This document shows, in pieces, positions 1-5,724 of a stretch of 6,074 bases of DNA (within the stretch, counting starts at the first letter, position 1; each line of letters opens with the position of its first letter). This stretch comes from an uncultured Propionibacteriaceae bacterium. Lineage in GTDB: Bacteria; Actinomycetota; Actinomycetes; Propionibacteriales; Propionibacteriaceae. The stretch covers positions 1 to 6,074 of the forward strand of contig CALKHV010000015.1 in assembly GCA_937988865.1 (NCBI GenBank), read 5' to 3'. The position numbers and the translations under genes were made by a program. Under the pieces are notes generated by a model that saw nothing but the letters and a program-made list of their open reading frames with translations, was not told the origin of the DNA and ran no database searches.

Positions 1-270
1 GTCGCCCTGGTGACGTCGCCCATCGCGTGGCTGGTGTGGCGTCCCCTTCCGGACGCGGTCGGCACGATGCTCGGGGTCCTGGTGGTCGCGGGCCTCGCCG
101 TCCTGGTGGCGTGGCCCACCGGCGCACGGATCGGACGCCTCGCCACCGCTGTCTCGGGTCCTCTCGTCGGGGGACGCCTGGTGGCCCATCTCGACGACCC
201 GTGGCAGGCGTGGGAGACGTATCACCCCGATGTCGAGGAGCGCGACCGGCAGCACAGGGCCGGTCTGTGA
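1..270 (+). CDS. C-terminal end of an unrecognised membrane protein (5' truncated)
   Basis: An open frame runs from the first base to a TGA at 268-270, so the gene begins upstream of the window; 89 residues are visible. They start with a hydrophobic stretch (ALVTSPIAWLVW), a short polar turn (RPLPDAVG), and a second hydrophobic segment of about 20 residues (MLGVLVVAGLAVLVAW), then a polar tail rich in Asp, Glu, Arg and His. This fits the last one or two membrane helices of an integral membrane protein with a cytoplasmic tail of about 45 residues. I do not recognise the family, and no catalytic motif is visible in the part shown. It lies 37 bases upstream of acpS on the same strand and could be its operon partner. 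The GTG at 10 is only an internal codon. Confidence 0.6.
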   Translation, partial: VALVTSPIAWLVWRPLPDAVGTMLGVLVVAGLAVLVAWPTGARIGRLATAVSGPLVGGRLVAHLDDPWQAWETYHPDVEERDRQHRAGL

Positions 271-293
271 CTAGGCTTGATGTGAGCGTGAGT

Positions 294-299
294 AAGGGG
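294..299 (+). promoter_or_regulatory. Shine-Dalgarno site of acpS
   Basis: AAGGGG lies 8 bases upstream of the ATG at 308. It decides the start: the in-frame GTG at 299 falls on the edge of this site and has no good site of its own, while starting at 308 gives the usual family N-terminus MIVGIGIDV. Confidence 0.6.
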
Positions 300-307
300 T
301 GGCGTCC

Positions 308-658
308 ATGATCGTGGGCATCGGGATCGATGTGTGCAGCATCGAGCGGTACGAGGCCATGGTGACGCGACGTCCAGGCATTGCGGCCCGACTTCTGACG
401 CCGGCCGAACTGGGGGAGCGCGTCGAGTCCCAGGCCGCCCGATTCGCGGCCAAGGAAGCCCTCGCGAAGGCCCTCGGTGCGCCAGGCGGCCTGGCCTGGA
501 TGGACGCGGAGATCCGCAAGGACGACTCTGGCCAGCCGAGGTTCGTGATCACGGGCACGGTGGCCGCGCGAGCTGACGAATTGGGAATCCGGCGCATCCA
601 CGTCTCCCTGTCGCACGACGCTGGAGTGGCGATGGCCTTCGTGGTGTGTGAGTCGTGA
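308..658 (+). CDS. acpS: Holo-[acyl-carrier-protein] synthase (AcpS)
   Basis: AcpS transfers the 4'-phosphopantetheine arm of coenzyme A to the conserved serine of acyl carrier protein, converting apo-ACP to the holo form needed for fatty acid synthesis; it acts in the cytoplasm, usually as a trimer. The 116-residue product has the normal length. The N-terminal motif GIGIDVCSIERY places the Mg-binding Asp at residue 8. The second signature, RFAAKEALAKALG at 45-57, carries the metal ligand Glu50 and a conserved Lys. The C-terminal VSLSHDAGVAMAFVV is also typical. The start is the ATG at 308, supported by the AAGGGG site and by family alignment. The stop overlaps the GTG of nnr in a GTGA junction, so the two genes are very probably cotranscribed and translationally coupled. 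Nothing appears missing or broken. The family call is from recalled motifs. Confidence 0.95.
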   Translation: MIVGIGIDVCSIERYEAMVTRRPGIAARLLTPAELGERVESQAARFAAKEALAKALGAPGGLAWMDAEIRKDDSGQPRFVITGTVAARADELGIRRIHVSLSHDAGVAMAFVVCES

Positions 659-2058
659 TCGGCCTGGCTTCCTCCGTGCAGGTGCGCAACGCGGAAGCGG
701 TCTGGTTCGCCGAACATCCGACTGGCGACCTCATGGGCGTCGCCGCCCGGGCTGTCGCGCGCGTCGCGCTCGGCATGCTCCCGCGCGAACCGGCCTACAG
801 CCGCGTCCTCGTCGTCGTGGGACCAGGGAACAACGGGGGTGACGGGCTCTTCGCGGCGGCTCTGCTGCGCGCCGCCGGTGCCCGCGTGGACGTGTGGTGC
901 ACGACCCCTGCGGTGCATCCCGCAGGGCTCGCCGCAGCGGCGGACGGATGCCGGATCGTCGATGCCATCCCGGCCCTCGAGTCGTTGCCCGAGGTCGACC
1001 TCGTCGTGGACGCGGTGCTCGGCATCGGTGGGCGTCCCGGACTGCCCCCTGACGTGGCGACCTTCGCGAGGGCCGTGCGCGACTGCGGCATCGACGTGCT
1101 GGCCGTCGACATCCCGTCCGGCCTGGACGCCGACTCCGTCAACCGACCCCTTCCCGAGAGCTTCACCGCCACCCGGACGCTGACCTTCGCGTCGGCCAAG
1201 TTGGCCCACTACTCCCAGCCCGGTGCGGGCCGGTGCGGCGCGGTCGAGGTCGTCGACATCGGGATCGAACTGCCCGCCGTCGACAGAGGCGTGGTCACTG
1301 TCGCGGACGTCGCCCGGTGGTGGCCCTTCCCGGATGCCTCCAGCGACAAGTACTCACGCGGCGTCGTCGGGCTCGATGCGGGTTCGCCCGGCTACACCGG
1401 CGCAGCCGTGCTCGCGACGTTGGGGGCGGTGCACGCGGGTGCCGGCATGGTCCGGTTCAGCGGACCGGACGAACCAGCCGCGATCGTCCGGCACTTGCTG
1501 CCCAGCGTAGTCGTGGGCGCGGGCCAGGTGCAGGCGTGGGTCTGCGGGTCGGGTTGGGGACGCGCAGCCGGCAACGCCGAGCGTCTCGCCGCCCGGCTGG
1601 CGGACGGCGTCCCCGTCGTGGTGGACGCGGACGCCCTGACCTGCCTGCCCGCTGCCCTTCCCGAGGGCTCACTCCTCACCCCCCACGCCGGCGAACTCGC
1701 CCGCTTGCTCGGTGTCGAGCGGGCCGCGGTCGAGGGTGATCCGTTGACCCATGCGCGCGCGGCGGCAGCGCGGTTCGGGGCGTCCGTGCTGCTCAAGGGC
1801 GCCACCCAGTATGCGGTCGGAACCGATGGACGCACGCTCCTCGCCGTCGCCGGGCCGGCCTGGACGGCGCAGGCGGGGTCGGGGGACGTGCTGGCGGGAA
1901 TCTGCGGGACCCTGCTGGCGGCGGGCGTCCCGGCTCTGCTGGCCGGCGCCCTCGGCGCCTCGATCCAGGCCATGACCGCCGCCGCGAACCCTGGCCCCTG
2001 GCCCCCGGACGCGATCGCCCGGCTGCTTCCCGGCGTGATCGGCGCGCTCGTCACCTGA
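655..2058 (+). CDS. nnr: Bifunctional NAD(P)H-hydrate epimerase / ADP-dependent NAD(P)HX dehydratase
   Basis: This enzyme repairs NADH and NADPH that have been hydrated to NAD(P)HX. The N-terminal domain (YjeF_N, NnrE) interconverts the R and S epimers. The C-terminal domain (carbohydrate-kinase-like, NnrD) dehydrates S-NAD(P)HX using ADP. Both domains are recognisable in the 467 residues. The epimerase, about 1-220, has GPGNNGGDG at 56-64, a VDAVLGIGG segment, and DIPSGLDAD at 152-160. The dehydratase, about 225-467, has DKYSRG at 231-236, GSPGYTGA, DADAL, TPHAGE at 342-347, LLKGA, and GSGD at 408-411, where Asp411 is the expected catalytic base. The fused arrangement is the common bacterial one. 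The GTG start overlaps the acpS TGA by 3 bases, implying coupled translation, and AcpS-Nnr adjacency is frequent in actinobacteria. After the stop there is a hairpin-rich gap and a convergent gene, so this is probably the last gene of its operon. No defect is visible. Confidence 0.93.
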   Translation: MIGLASSVQVRNAEAVWFAEHPTGDLMGVAARAVARVALGMLPREPAYSRVLVVVGPGNNGGDGLFAAALLRAAGARVDVWCTTPAVHPAGLAAAADGCRIVDAIPALESLPEVDLVVDAVLGIGGRPGLPPDVATFARAVRDCGIDVLAVDIPSGLDADSVNRPLPESFTATRTLTFASAKLAHYSQPGAGRCGAVEVVDIGIELPAVDRGVVTVADVARWWPFPDASSDKYSRGVVGLDAGSPGYTGAAVLATLGAVHAGAGMVRFSGPDEPAAIVRHLLPSVVVGAGQVQAWVCGSGWGRAAGNAERLAARLADGVPVVVDADALTCLPAALPEGSLLTPHAGELARLLGVERAAVEGDPLTHARAAAARFGASVLLKGATQYAVGTDGRTLLAVAGPAWTAQAGSGDVLAGICGTLLAAGVPALLAGALGASIQAMTAAANPGPWPPDAIARLLPGVIGALVT

Positions 2059-2116
2059 AGCGGTCACGACGCGCCGGGTGTTCGGCGAAGCGGACCAGCG
2101 GATCAAGACCCTGCAC

Positions 2117-2140
2117 GTTTCCTTGCCTGGGCAACGAAAC
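2117..2140. terminator. Hairpin in convergent gap (first of two)
   Basis: GTTTC at 2117-2121 pairs with GAAAC at 2136-2140 and TTGC at 2123-2126 pairs with GCAA at 2131-2134, around the loop CTGG, with one C-C mismatch at 2122/2135. That is nine base pairs in a compact stem, 59 bases after the nnr stop. There is no following T-run, so a classical intrinsic terminator is not proven. Its position between two converging genes makes termination the simplest role. Confidence 0.45.
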
Positions 2141-2163
2141 ACGCGCTTCTGGGCTCAATCTCG

Positions 2164-2195
2164 GCGTGTTTCACTGCCCGTGCCGGGAAACACGC
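2164..2195. terminator. Hairpin in convergent gap (second), possible bidirectional terminator
   Basis: GCGTGTTTC at 2164-2172 is the exact reverse complement of GAAACACGC at 2187-2195, a 9-bp stem with a 14-base loop that can itself form CCCG/CGGG at 2177-2187 if the top pair of the outer stem opens. It lies 15 bases past the stop of ktrA when read on the minus strand and 106 bases past nnr, so it could end transcription from both sides. GCGTGTTTC can also pair with a third arm, GAAACACGC at 2136-2144, which overlaps the first hairpin. No clear poly-U tract follows on either strand. Confidence 0.5.
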
Positions 2196-2209
2196 TCAGC
2201 GGGGGTGGA

Positions 2210-2887
2210 TCAGCGCAGTCGGCAGAACGTGTCGACGTGCATGGTCTCTCCCGAGACGATGAGCTCGTCGCCCTGCGCGATCACCGTCTCGGGGACCGCG
2301 TAGATGAAGCTGTGACCTGCACGCTTCACCCCGACGACCGTGATCGTGTTCTTCGTCCTCACCATCGACTCCCGGAGCGTCTTGTCCCACGTCATCCGAG
2401 GGGCCTTGGTCCGTGCCATGGCGAAGCCGTCCTCGAACTCGAAGTAGTCGATCATGAACCCGGTCACCGCATGCGCCACACGACGGCCCGTCGAGGCCTC
2501 CGAGTAGATGACATGGTGGGCCCCGATCCGCGCGAGGATCGAGCCGTGGGCCTTGGTCGCGGCGCGCGCCCAGATCTCCTCGACTCCCGCCTCTGCCAGG
2601 GCCATCACCGTCATGATCGACAACTCCACCTTGCTGAGCGCCACGACGGCTTTGCGGACGCTCGAGATGCCGATCTGCTCCAGGGCCTCTGAATCGGAGG
2701 GGTCCATCTCGATGACGTGGGTGAAATCATCGGCGTACCGCACCGCCTGGCCGTGGTCGTCGGTGATGGCGATGATCGGCACGTCCATGTCCTTCAGGGA
2801 CTGGGCGACGGCGGAGCCGAAGAGGCCGAGGCCGACGACGAGGACGGTGTCCTCGTTGATCTTTCGATCGGTTGATCTACCCAACAA
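2210..2887 (-). CDS. ktrA: KtrA-type potassium uptake regulatory subunit (RCK domain protein)
   Basis: KtrA forms a cytosolic octameric ring under the KtrB dimer and gates K+ uptake in response to bound nucleotide. The 225-residue product has the normal length. The RCK N-terminal Rossmann domain (about 13-135) begins VLVVGLGLFGSAVA, giving Gly19-x-Gly21-x-Phe23-Gly24, and includes the MDPSDSEAL and IWARAATKAHGSILARIGA segments. An RCK C-terminal domain (about 145-225) follows, with ITVVGVKRAG and VIAQGDELIVSG. The best start is the TTG at 2887, because GGAGGAG lies 7 bases upstream; the next codon is also TTG and cannot be excluded. The start is inside ktrB, an 11-base overlap that implies coupled, roughly stoichiometric translation. 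Oddity: in a gap-free comparison with my recollection of Bacillus KtrA, Arg16 (ATP gamma-phosphate contact) is Leu22 here, and Asp36 (ribose contact) is Thr42. TrkA is the alternative family name; the single RCK unit favours KtrA. Confidence 0.9.
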   Translation of the reverse strand: MLGRSTDRKINEDTVLVVGLGLFGSAVAQSLKDMDVPIIAITDDHGQAVRYADDFTHVIEMDPSDSEALEQIGISSVRKAVVALSKVELSIMTVMALAEAGVEEIWARAATKAHGSILARIGAHHVIYSEASTGRRVAHAVTGFMIDYFEFEDGFAMARTKAPRMTWDKTLRESMVRTKNTITVVGVKRAGHSFIYAVPETVIAQGDELIVSGETMHVDTFCRLR

Positions 2888-4214
2888 TGATCTGCTCCTC
2901 CGGGAGTCGATAGTGGCGGTGGCGAGCGCGGACGGCGAGTGCAGTGGCGACGGAGATCGTCCCCACGCGTCCGAGGTACATGAGCAGCATCAGGACGATC
3001 AGGGACGCAGGGCGGAGGTGCGGGGTGATTCCCATGGACATCCCGACGGTGCCGAATGCCGAGATGGTCTCGAACAGCACCAGCTGGAAGGTGAACTGCT
3101 CGAGTCTGACGATCGCCAGGGTGGCGATCCCGACCACGACGAAGCCCAGCAGGATGATCGCCATGGCGGAACGCTGCACGCTGGCCGGAATGCCCCGATG
3201 GGCCACGACCACCTGGTCCTCGCCGCGCAATTCCGCGAGGACCGTGGCGATGATGATCCCCACCGTGCCCACCTTGACCCCACCTGCGGTGCCGGCCGAC
3301 CCGCCTCCGATGAACATCAGCACGTAGTTGATGCCGATGGTCGACTCGCTGGCCGTGGCGTAGTCGATGGTGTTGAACCCCGCTGTACGGGGGAAGACGC
3401 CGCCGGCGAGGGAGGCGAGCAGCTTGTCGCCCAGGGGGAGCGTCCCGATGGTTCGAGTGTTGTTCCACTCGAACAGTGCGAAGGCAGCGATGCCCAGGGC
3501 GAGCAGGATCAGGGTGCCGTAGACCGTCAGGCGGGTCTGCGCCGTCCAGTAGGCCCTGCCACGACCTCGACGGTCGGCGAGTTCGAACAGGACGGGGAAC
3601 CCGACCCCGCCCAGGACGATCGCGGCGCAGATGGGGACGATGATCGCCGGATCACCGACGAACCCCATCAGGTTGTCGCTGTAGAGGGCGAAACCGGCGT
3701 TGTTGAACGCGGAGATCGCGTGGAAGATCCCGTGCCACAGGGCGGTGCCCCAGTCCTGGGAGTGGCGACGGAAACCCACGGTGAGAAAGGCGGCCGTCAC
3801 CGATTCGGCCGCGAGCATGACGGCGCCGATCCTGGCCGGCACCCGCAACGTGTCGGCCAGATTGCGCTGGTGGAGTTCCTGGCCGGCCAGCAGAGAGCTC
3901 TGGAGCGAGATCCGGCCCGTGGCGAACAGGGTGAGGAAGCTGGCCAGGGTGACGATGCCAAAGCCGCCGAGCTGGATGAGCACCATGATGACGACCTGCC
4001 CGAACGGGCTCCAGACGGTCGCGGTGTCGACAGAGGCGAGCCCGGTGATGCAGATGGCCGAGACCGAGGTGAAGGTTGCATTGATCAGCGACGGTGGCTC
4101 TCTCGTGGCCGACGACATGGGCAACATGAGCAGGGCGGCGCCTGCCGCGATGGCCGCGAGGTAGACCGCGGGGATCACTCGCGACGGGTGACCCAACCAA
4201 CGAGCCAGCCACAC
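2877..4214 (-). CDS. ktrB: Potassium uptake membrane subunit KtrB (TrkH/KtrB/HKT family)
   Basis: KtrB is the K+-conducting membrane subunit of the Ktr system, built from four M1-P-M2 repeats that each contribute one loop to the selectivity filter. The 445-residue product is typical of KtrB and shorter than most TrkH proteins. All four filter segments keep the key glycine: ITGL at 56-59, FNNAGF at 170-175, RTAGF at 276-280, and TVGMS at 389-393. The third M2 region carries the expected glycine-rich gate, GGGSAGTAGGVK at about 303-314. Hydrophobic helices occur throughout. The GTG at 4214 is chosen because it begins the family N-terminus before the first helix. It has no Shine-Dalgarno, but a -10-like TATCAT sits six bases upstream, so a leaderless mRNA is likely. 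The gene overlaps ktrA downstream and lies 53 bases after the mannosyltransferase gene on the same strand. Its own promoter suggests it is not fully dependent on that gene. Confidence 0.93.
   Translation of the reverse strand: MWLARWLGHPSRVIPAVYLAAIAAGAALLMLPMSSATREPPSLINATFTSVSAICITGLASVDTATVWSPFGQVVIMVLIQLGGFGIVTLASFLTLFATGRISLQSSLLAGQELHQRNLADTLRVPARIGAVMLAAESVTAAFLTVGFRRHSQDWGTALWHGIFHAISAFNNAGFALYSDNLMGFVGDPAIIVPICAAIVLGGVGFPVLFELADRRGRGRAYWTAQTRLTVYGTLILLALGIAAFALFEWNNTRTIGTLPLGDKLLASLAGGVFPRTAGFNTIDYATASESTIGINYVLMFIGGGSAGTAGGVKVGTVGIIIATVLAELRGEDQVVVAHRGIPASVQRSAMAIILLGFVVVGIATLAIVRLEQFTFQLVLFETISAFGTVGMSMGITPHLRPASLIVLMLLMYLGRVGTISVATALAVRARHRHYRLPEEQIIVG
2895..2901 (-). promoter_or_regulatory. 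Shine-Dalgarno site of ktrA, inside ktrB
   Basis: Read on the minus strand this is GGAGGAG, a near-perfect ribosome binding site 7 bases before the TTG at 2887 and within the last codons of ktrB. It supports the unusual TTG start. Confidence 0.7.
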
Positions 4215-4220
4215 ACGTCG

Positions 4221-4226
4221 ATGATA
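4221..4226 (-). promoter_or_regulatory. Leaderless -10 box for ktrBA
   Basis: On the minus strand TATCAT matches the actinobacterial TANNNT -10 box. Six bases separate it from the GTG at 4214, placing the predicted transcription start on the first base of the start codon. No Shine-Dalgarno and no clear -35 are visible. The same arrangement precedes the mannosyltransferase gene. Confidence 0.55.
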
Positions 4227-4267
4227 GGTCAGCGGACGGCGGCGCGGGCCGGACGCCCACGGTCAGC

Positions 4268-5407
4268 TCACACGGTGCGTCGGGCGGGGACCCTGGACGC
4301 CAACCGCACCGCGTCCCGGTAGTGGTCGAGCAGTTCGGTGCAGAGGTTGTGCCACGTGCGGTCTTCCACGGACGCGCGGGCCGCGCGTCCCATCGCCTCT
4401 CGCTTCGCGTCGTCACCGACGAGGTCGATGACATGGTCGCGCAGCGCGTCCAGGTCGCCGGGTTCGTAGAGCCACCCCGTGCGCGAGGGGTCGACCAGGT
4501 CGATCGGCCCACCCCGTCGCGGGGCGATGATGGGCAGCGCGGACGCCTTCGCCTCCTGGATGGCCTGGCAGAACGTCTCGAGCTCGCCCGTGTGCACGAA
4601 GAGGTCGAAGGACGCCAGTGCCCGCGGCAGTTCGTCGCCGGACAGGGCGCCGGTGAACACGGCGTCGGGAAGGGCGATTTCCAGCTCGTCGCGCGAGGGC
4701 CCGTCGCCGATGATCACGAGGCGCGTCCCGGGGATGTCGCGCAGGGTGGCCAGGTCCTCCACCCGTTTCTCCGTCGCCAGACGTCCCATGTAGCCGACGA
4801 TCCGCTCGCCGTTGGGGGCCCAGGCCTCGCGGAGGGCCGCGTCCCGCTTGTCGGGGTGGAAGCGCACCGAGTCGACCCCCCGACCCCAGATGCCGACCCG
4901 GGGAATGCCCTGTTCCATGAGCTGCGTCCGGGCGAATGTCGAGGGAGCGAGGTTGATCGTGGCCAGTTGGTGCGCGAGTCGCAACCGACGCCACAGGATC
5001 GGCTCGGCGACGGGAAATCCGTAACGTGCCGCATAGCTCGGGATCTCGGTCTGGTAGATCGCCACCACGGGAATGCCGAGTTTGGCTGCAGCGAGCGCGG
5101 CCTTGTAGCCCATGGCGAAGGGTGCGGCCAGATGGACGACGTCCGGGGCGAATTCCTCCAGGATGCGTTCGATGGTGAAACGTGACGTCGTGGTGACCCG
5201 GACGTCCACATAGATCGGCAGGGGGATCGAGGCGACAGCCACGACGGGGAATCCGACGTACTGTCGGGGCGTGCCACCCGAATCGCTGGGCGCGATGACC
5301 ATGGCCTCGTGGCCGGTGGCGCGCAGGTGCTCGAGCATGCGGAGGACCGAATTGGTCACACCGTTGATCTGGGGGAGGAAGGATTCCGCCACGATGGCTA
5401 CGCGCAC
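4268..5407 (-). CDS. mgtA: GT4-family glycosyltransferase, MgtA-like GDP-mannose-dependent alpha-mannosyltransferase
   Basis: The 379-residue product is a GT-B fold, retaining GT4 glycosyltransferase. It begins MRVAIVAESFLPQINGVTNSV (in the two parts MRVAIVAESF and LPQINGVTNSV), nearly the same as mycobacterial MgtA (Rv0557, once named PimB), which mannosylates a glycolipid acceptor at the cytoplasmic membrane face. The N-terminal acceptor domain (1-195) has DVVHLAAPFAMGYK at 89-102. The C-terminal nucleotide-sugar domain has GYMGRLATEKRVE at 205-217 (Arg209, Lys214), VIIGDGPSRDELE, and the Glu-x7-Glu motif at Glu277 and Glu285 within GELETFCQAIQEA. There is no signal peptide or membrane helix. 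The GTG at 5407 is chosen because it gives the family N-terminus; the frame stays open to 5653, but that stretch would include the promoter and has no family similarity. There is no Shine-Dalgarno, and a -10 box lies six bases upstream. Donor and acceptor are inferred from the family; another GT4 glycolipid glycosyltransferase is possible. Confidence 0.85.
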   Translation of the reverse strand: MRVAIVAESFLPQINGVTNSVLRMLEHLRATGHEAMVIAPSDSGGTPRQYVGFPVVAVASIPLPIYVDVRVTTTSRFTIERILEEFAPDVVHLAAPFAMGYKAALAAAKLGIPVVAIYQTEIPSYAARYGFPVAEPILWRRLRLAHQLATINLAPSTFARTQLMEQGIPRVGIWGRGVDSVRFHPDKRDAALREAWAPNGERIVGYMGRLATEKRVEDLATLRDIPGTRLVIIGDGPSRDELEIALPDAVFTGALSGDELPRALASFDLFVHTGELETFCQAIQEAKASALPIIAPRRGGPIDLVDPSRTGWLYEPGDLDALRDHVIDLVGDDAKREAMGRAARASVEDRTWHNLCTELLDHYRDAVRLASRVPARRTV

Positions 5408-5413
5408 ACGTCC

Positions 5414-5419
5414 AGAATA
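5414..5419 (-). promoter_or_regulatory. Leaderless -10 box for the mannosyltransferase gene
   Basis: On the minus strand TATTCT fits TANNNT and is followed by six bases, then the GTG at 5407, so transcription would start at the start codon. No Shine-Dalgarno is seen and the -35 is weak or absent. From the -10 box through the start codon it matches the ktrB promoter at 12 of 15 positions. Confidence 0.55.
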
Positions 5420-5502
5420 ACCAGACCATCCGGTCCAGCTTCGACGCCGAGCGGGCGGGCGGGTGAAGCGCAGGTGAATCCTGTCAGCACCCGGGGCGAC
5501 GA

Positions 5503-5533
5503 TTGGGTGGCTGGGGTCGGTCTGCCGTAGGAT
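5503..5533 (+). promoter_or_regulatory. Candidate promoter of the gene at 5725
   Basis: TAGGAT at 5528-5533 fits the -10 consensus, and TTGGGT at 5503-5508 could be a weak -35, although its 19-base spacing is long. A start near 5540 would place the first leader hairpin at the 5' end of the mRNA. Confidence is limited because actinobacterial -35 boxes are poorly conserved. Confidence 0.35.
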
Positions 5534-5539
5534 GGGACG

Positions 5540-5714
5540 TCGGGGTTGCGACCCCGAGGATCCCCGGTCCTGTTGTTCAGGGCAACCCGGGATCATGATG
5601 CGGGACACCGGCTCGGAAGCGCGCGTGTTTCGCCCCCGAGAAGCTGTACCCACAAAGCGTCCGTGTCGGCCGTCCCCTCTGTCGAGGGGTCGGCCCTCGC
5701 CGTGCGCGCATCAC
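5540..5714 (+). promoter_or_regulatory. Structured 5' leader with several hairpins
   Basis: At least three stems can form in the RNA. The first, 5540-5557, is TCGGGGT paired with ACCCCGA around loop TGCG (7 bp). The second, 5559-5594, pairs GATCCC with GGGATC and encloses CCTG/CAGG around TTGTT at 5569-5581. The third and strongest, 5668-5695, pairs GGCCG and CCCCTC with GAGGGG and CGGCC around loop TGTC, 11 bp with a single T-T mismatch, ending 19 bases before the Shine-Dalgarno. A GCGTGTTTC at 5623-5631 repeats the 9-mer found in the 2136-2195 gap. No T-run follows the third stem. Leader control is known for some DEAD-box helicase genes. I do not recognise a named riboswitch, so function is inference. 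Confidence 0.45.
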
Positions 5715-5720
5715 AGGAGA
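5715..5720 (+). promoter_or_regulatory. Shine-Dalgarno site of the gene at 5725
   Basis: AGGAGA lies 4 bases before the ATG at 5725 and fixes the start, against the out-of-frame ATGATG at 5595, which has no ribosome binding site. Confidence 0.7.
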
Positions 5721-5724
5721 ACTC

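Larger units (their letters stand above)
5408..5724. other. Divergent intergenic region (317 bases)
   Basis: No gene is supported here. The left end holds the minus-strand promoter of the mannosyltransferase. The centre (about 5420-5502) shows only an interrupted palindrome GACC-ATCC-GGTC at 5424-5435 and a short GGGC run near 5451-5463. The right part holds a candidate plus-strand promoter and a hairpin-rich leader ahead of the gene at 5725. Open frames crossing it have no Shine-Dalgarno and run out of frame into the neighbours. Confidence 0.7.

Noticed and set aside
299..307. Upstream GTG start for acpS
   Set aside because: It overlaps the Shine-Dalgarno of the ATG at 308 and would add three residues before the conserved N-terminus.
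271..1209. A 312-codon minus-strand frame across acpS and nnr
   Set aside because: It is antisense to two well-supported genes and its Arg/Gly/His-rich translation shows no family motif.
1392..2054. A 220-codon minus-strand frame within nnr
   Set aside because: Shadow of the dehydratase domain, Ala/Ser/Pro-rich with no motif and no start signals.
2508..4322. A 604-codon open frame on the plus strand, longer than either gene it overlaps
   Set aside because: It is antisense to ktrB and part of ktrA, both of which have full family motifs. Its His/Asp/Gln-rich product is what the opposite strand of high-GC membrane-protein codons gives, and no ribosome site or domain is seen.
5424..5435. Interrupted palindrome GACC-ATCC-GGTC upstream of the mannosyltransferase -10 box
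   Set aside because: Only four bases per arm, easily expected by chance in GC-rich DNA; not enough to call an operator.
5408..5653. An 82-residue N-terminal extension of the mannosyltransferase
   Set aside because: The extension lacks family similarity, spans the predicted -10 box, and the family N-terminus starts exactly at the GTG at 5407.
5668..5695. Strong hairpin considered as an intrinsic terminator or attenuator
   Set aside because: It is not followed by a T-run and lies close before a good ribosome site, so it is reported as leader structure rather than as a terminator.
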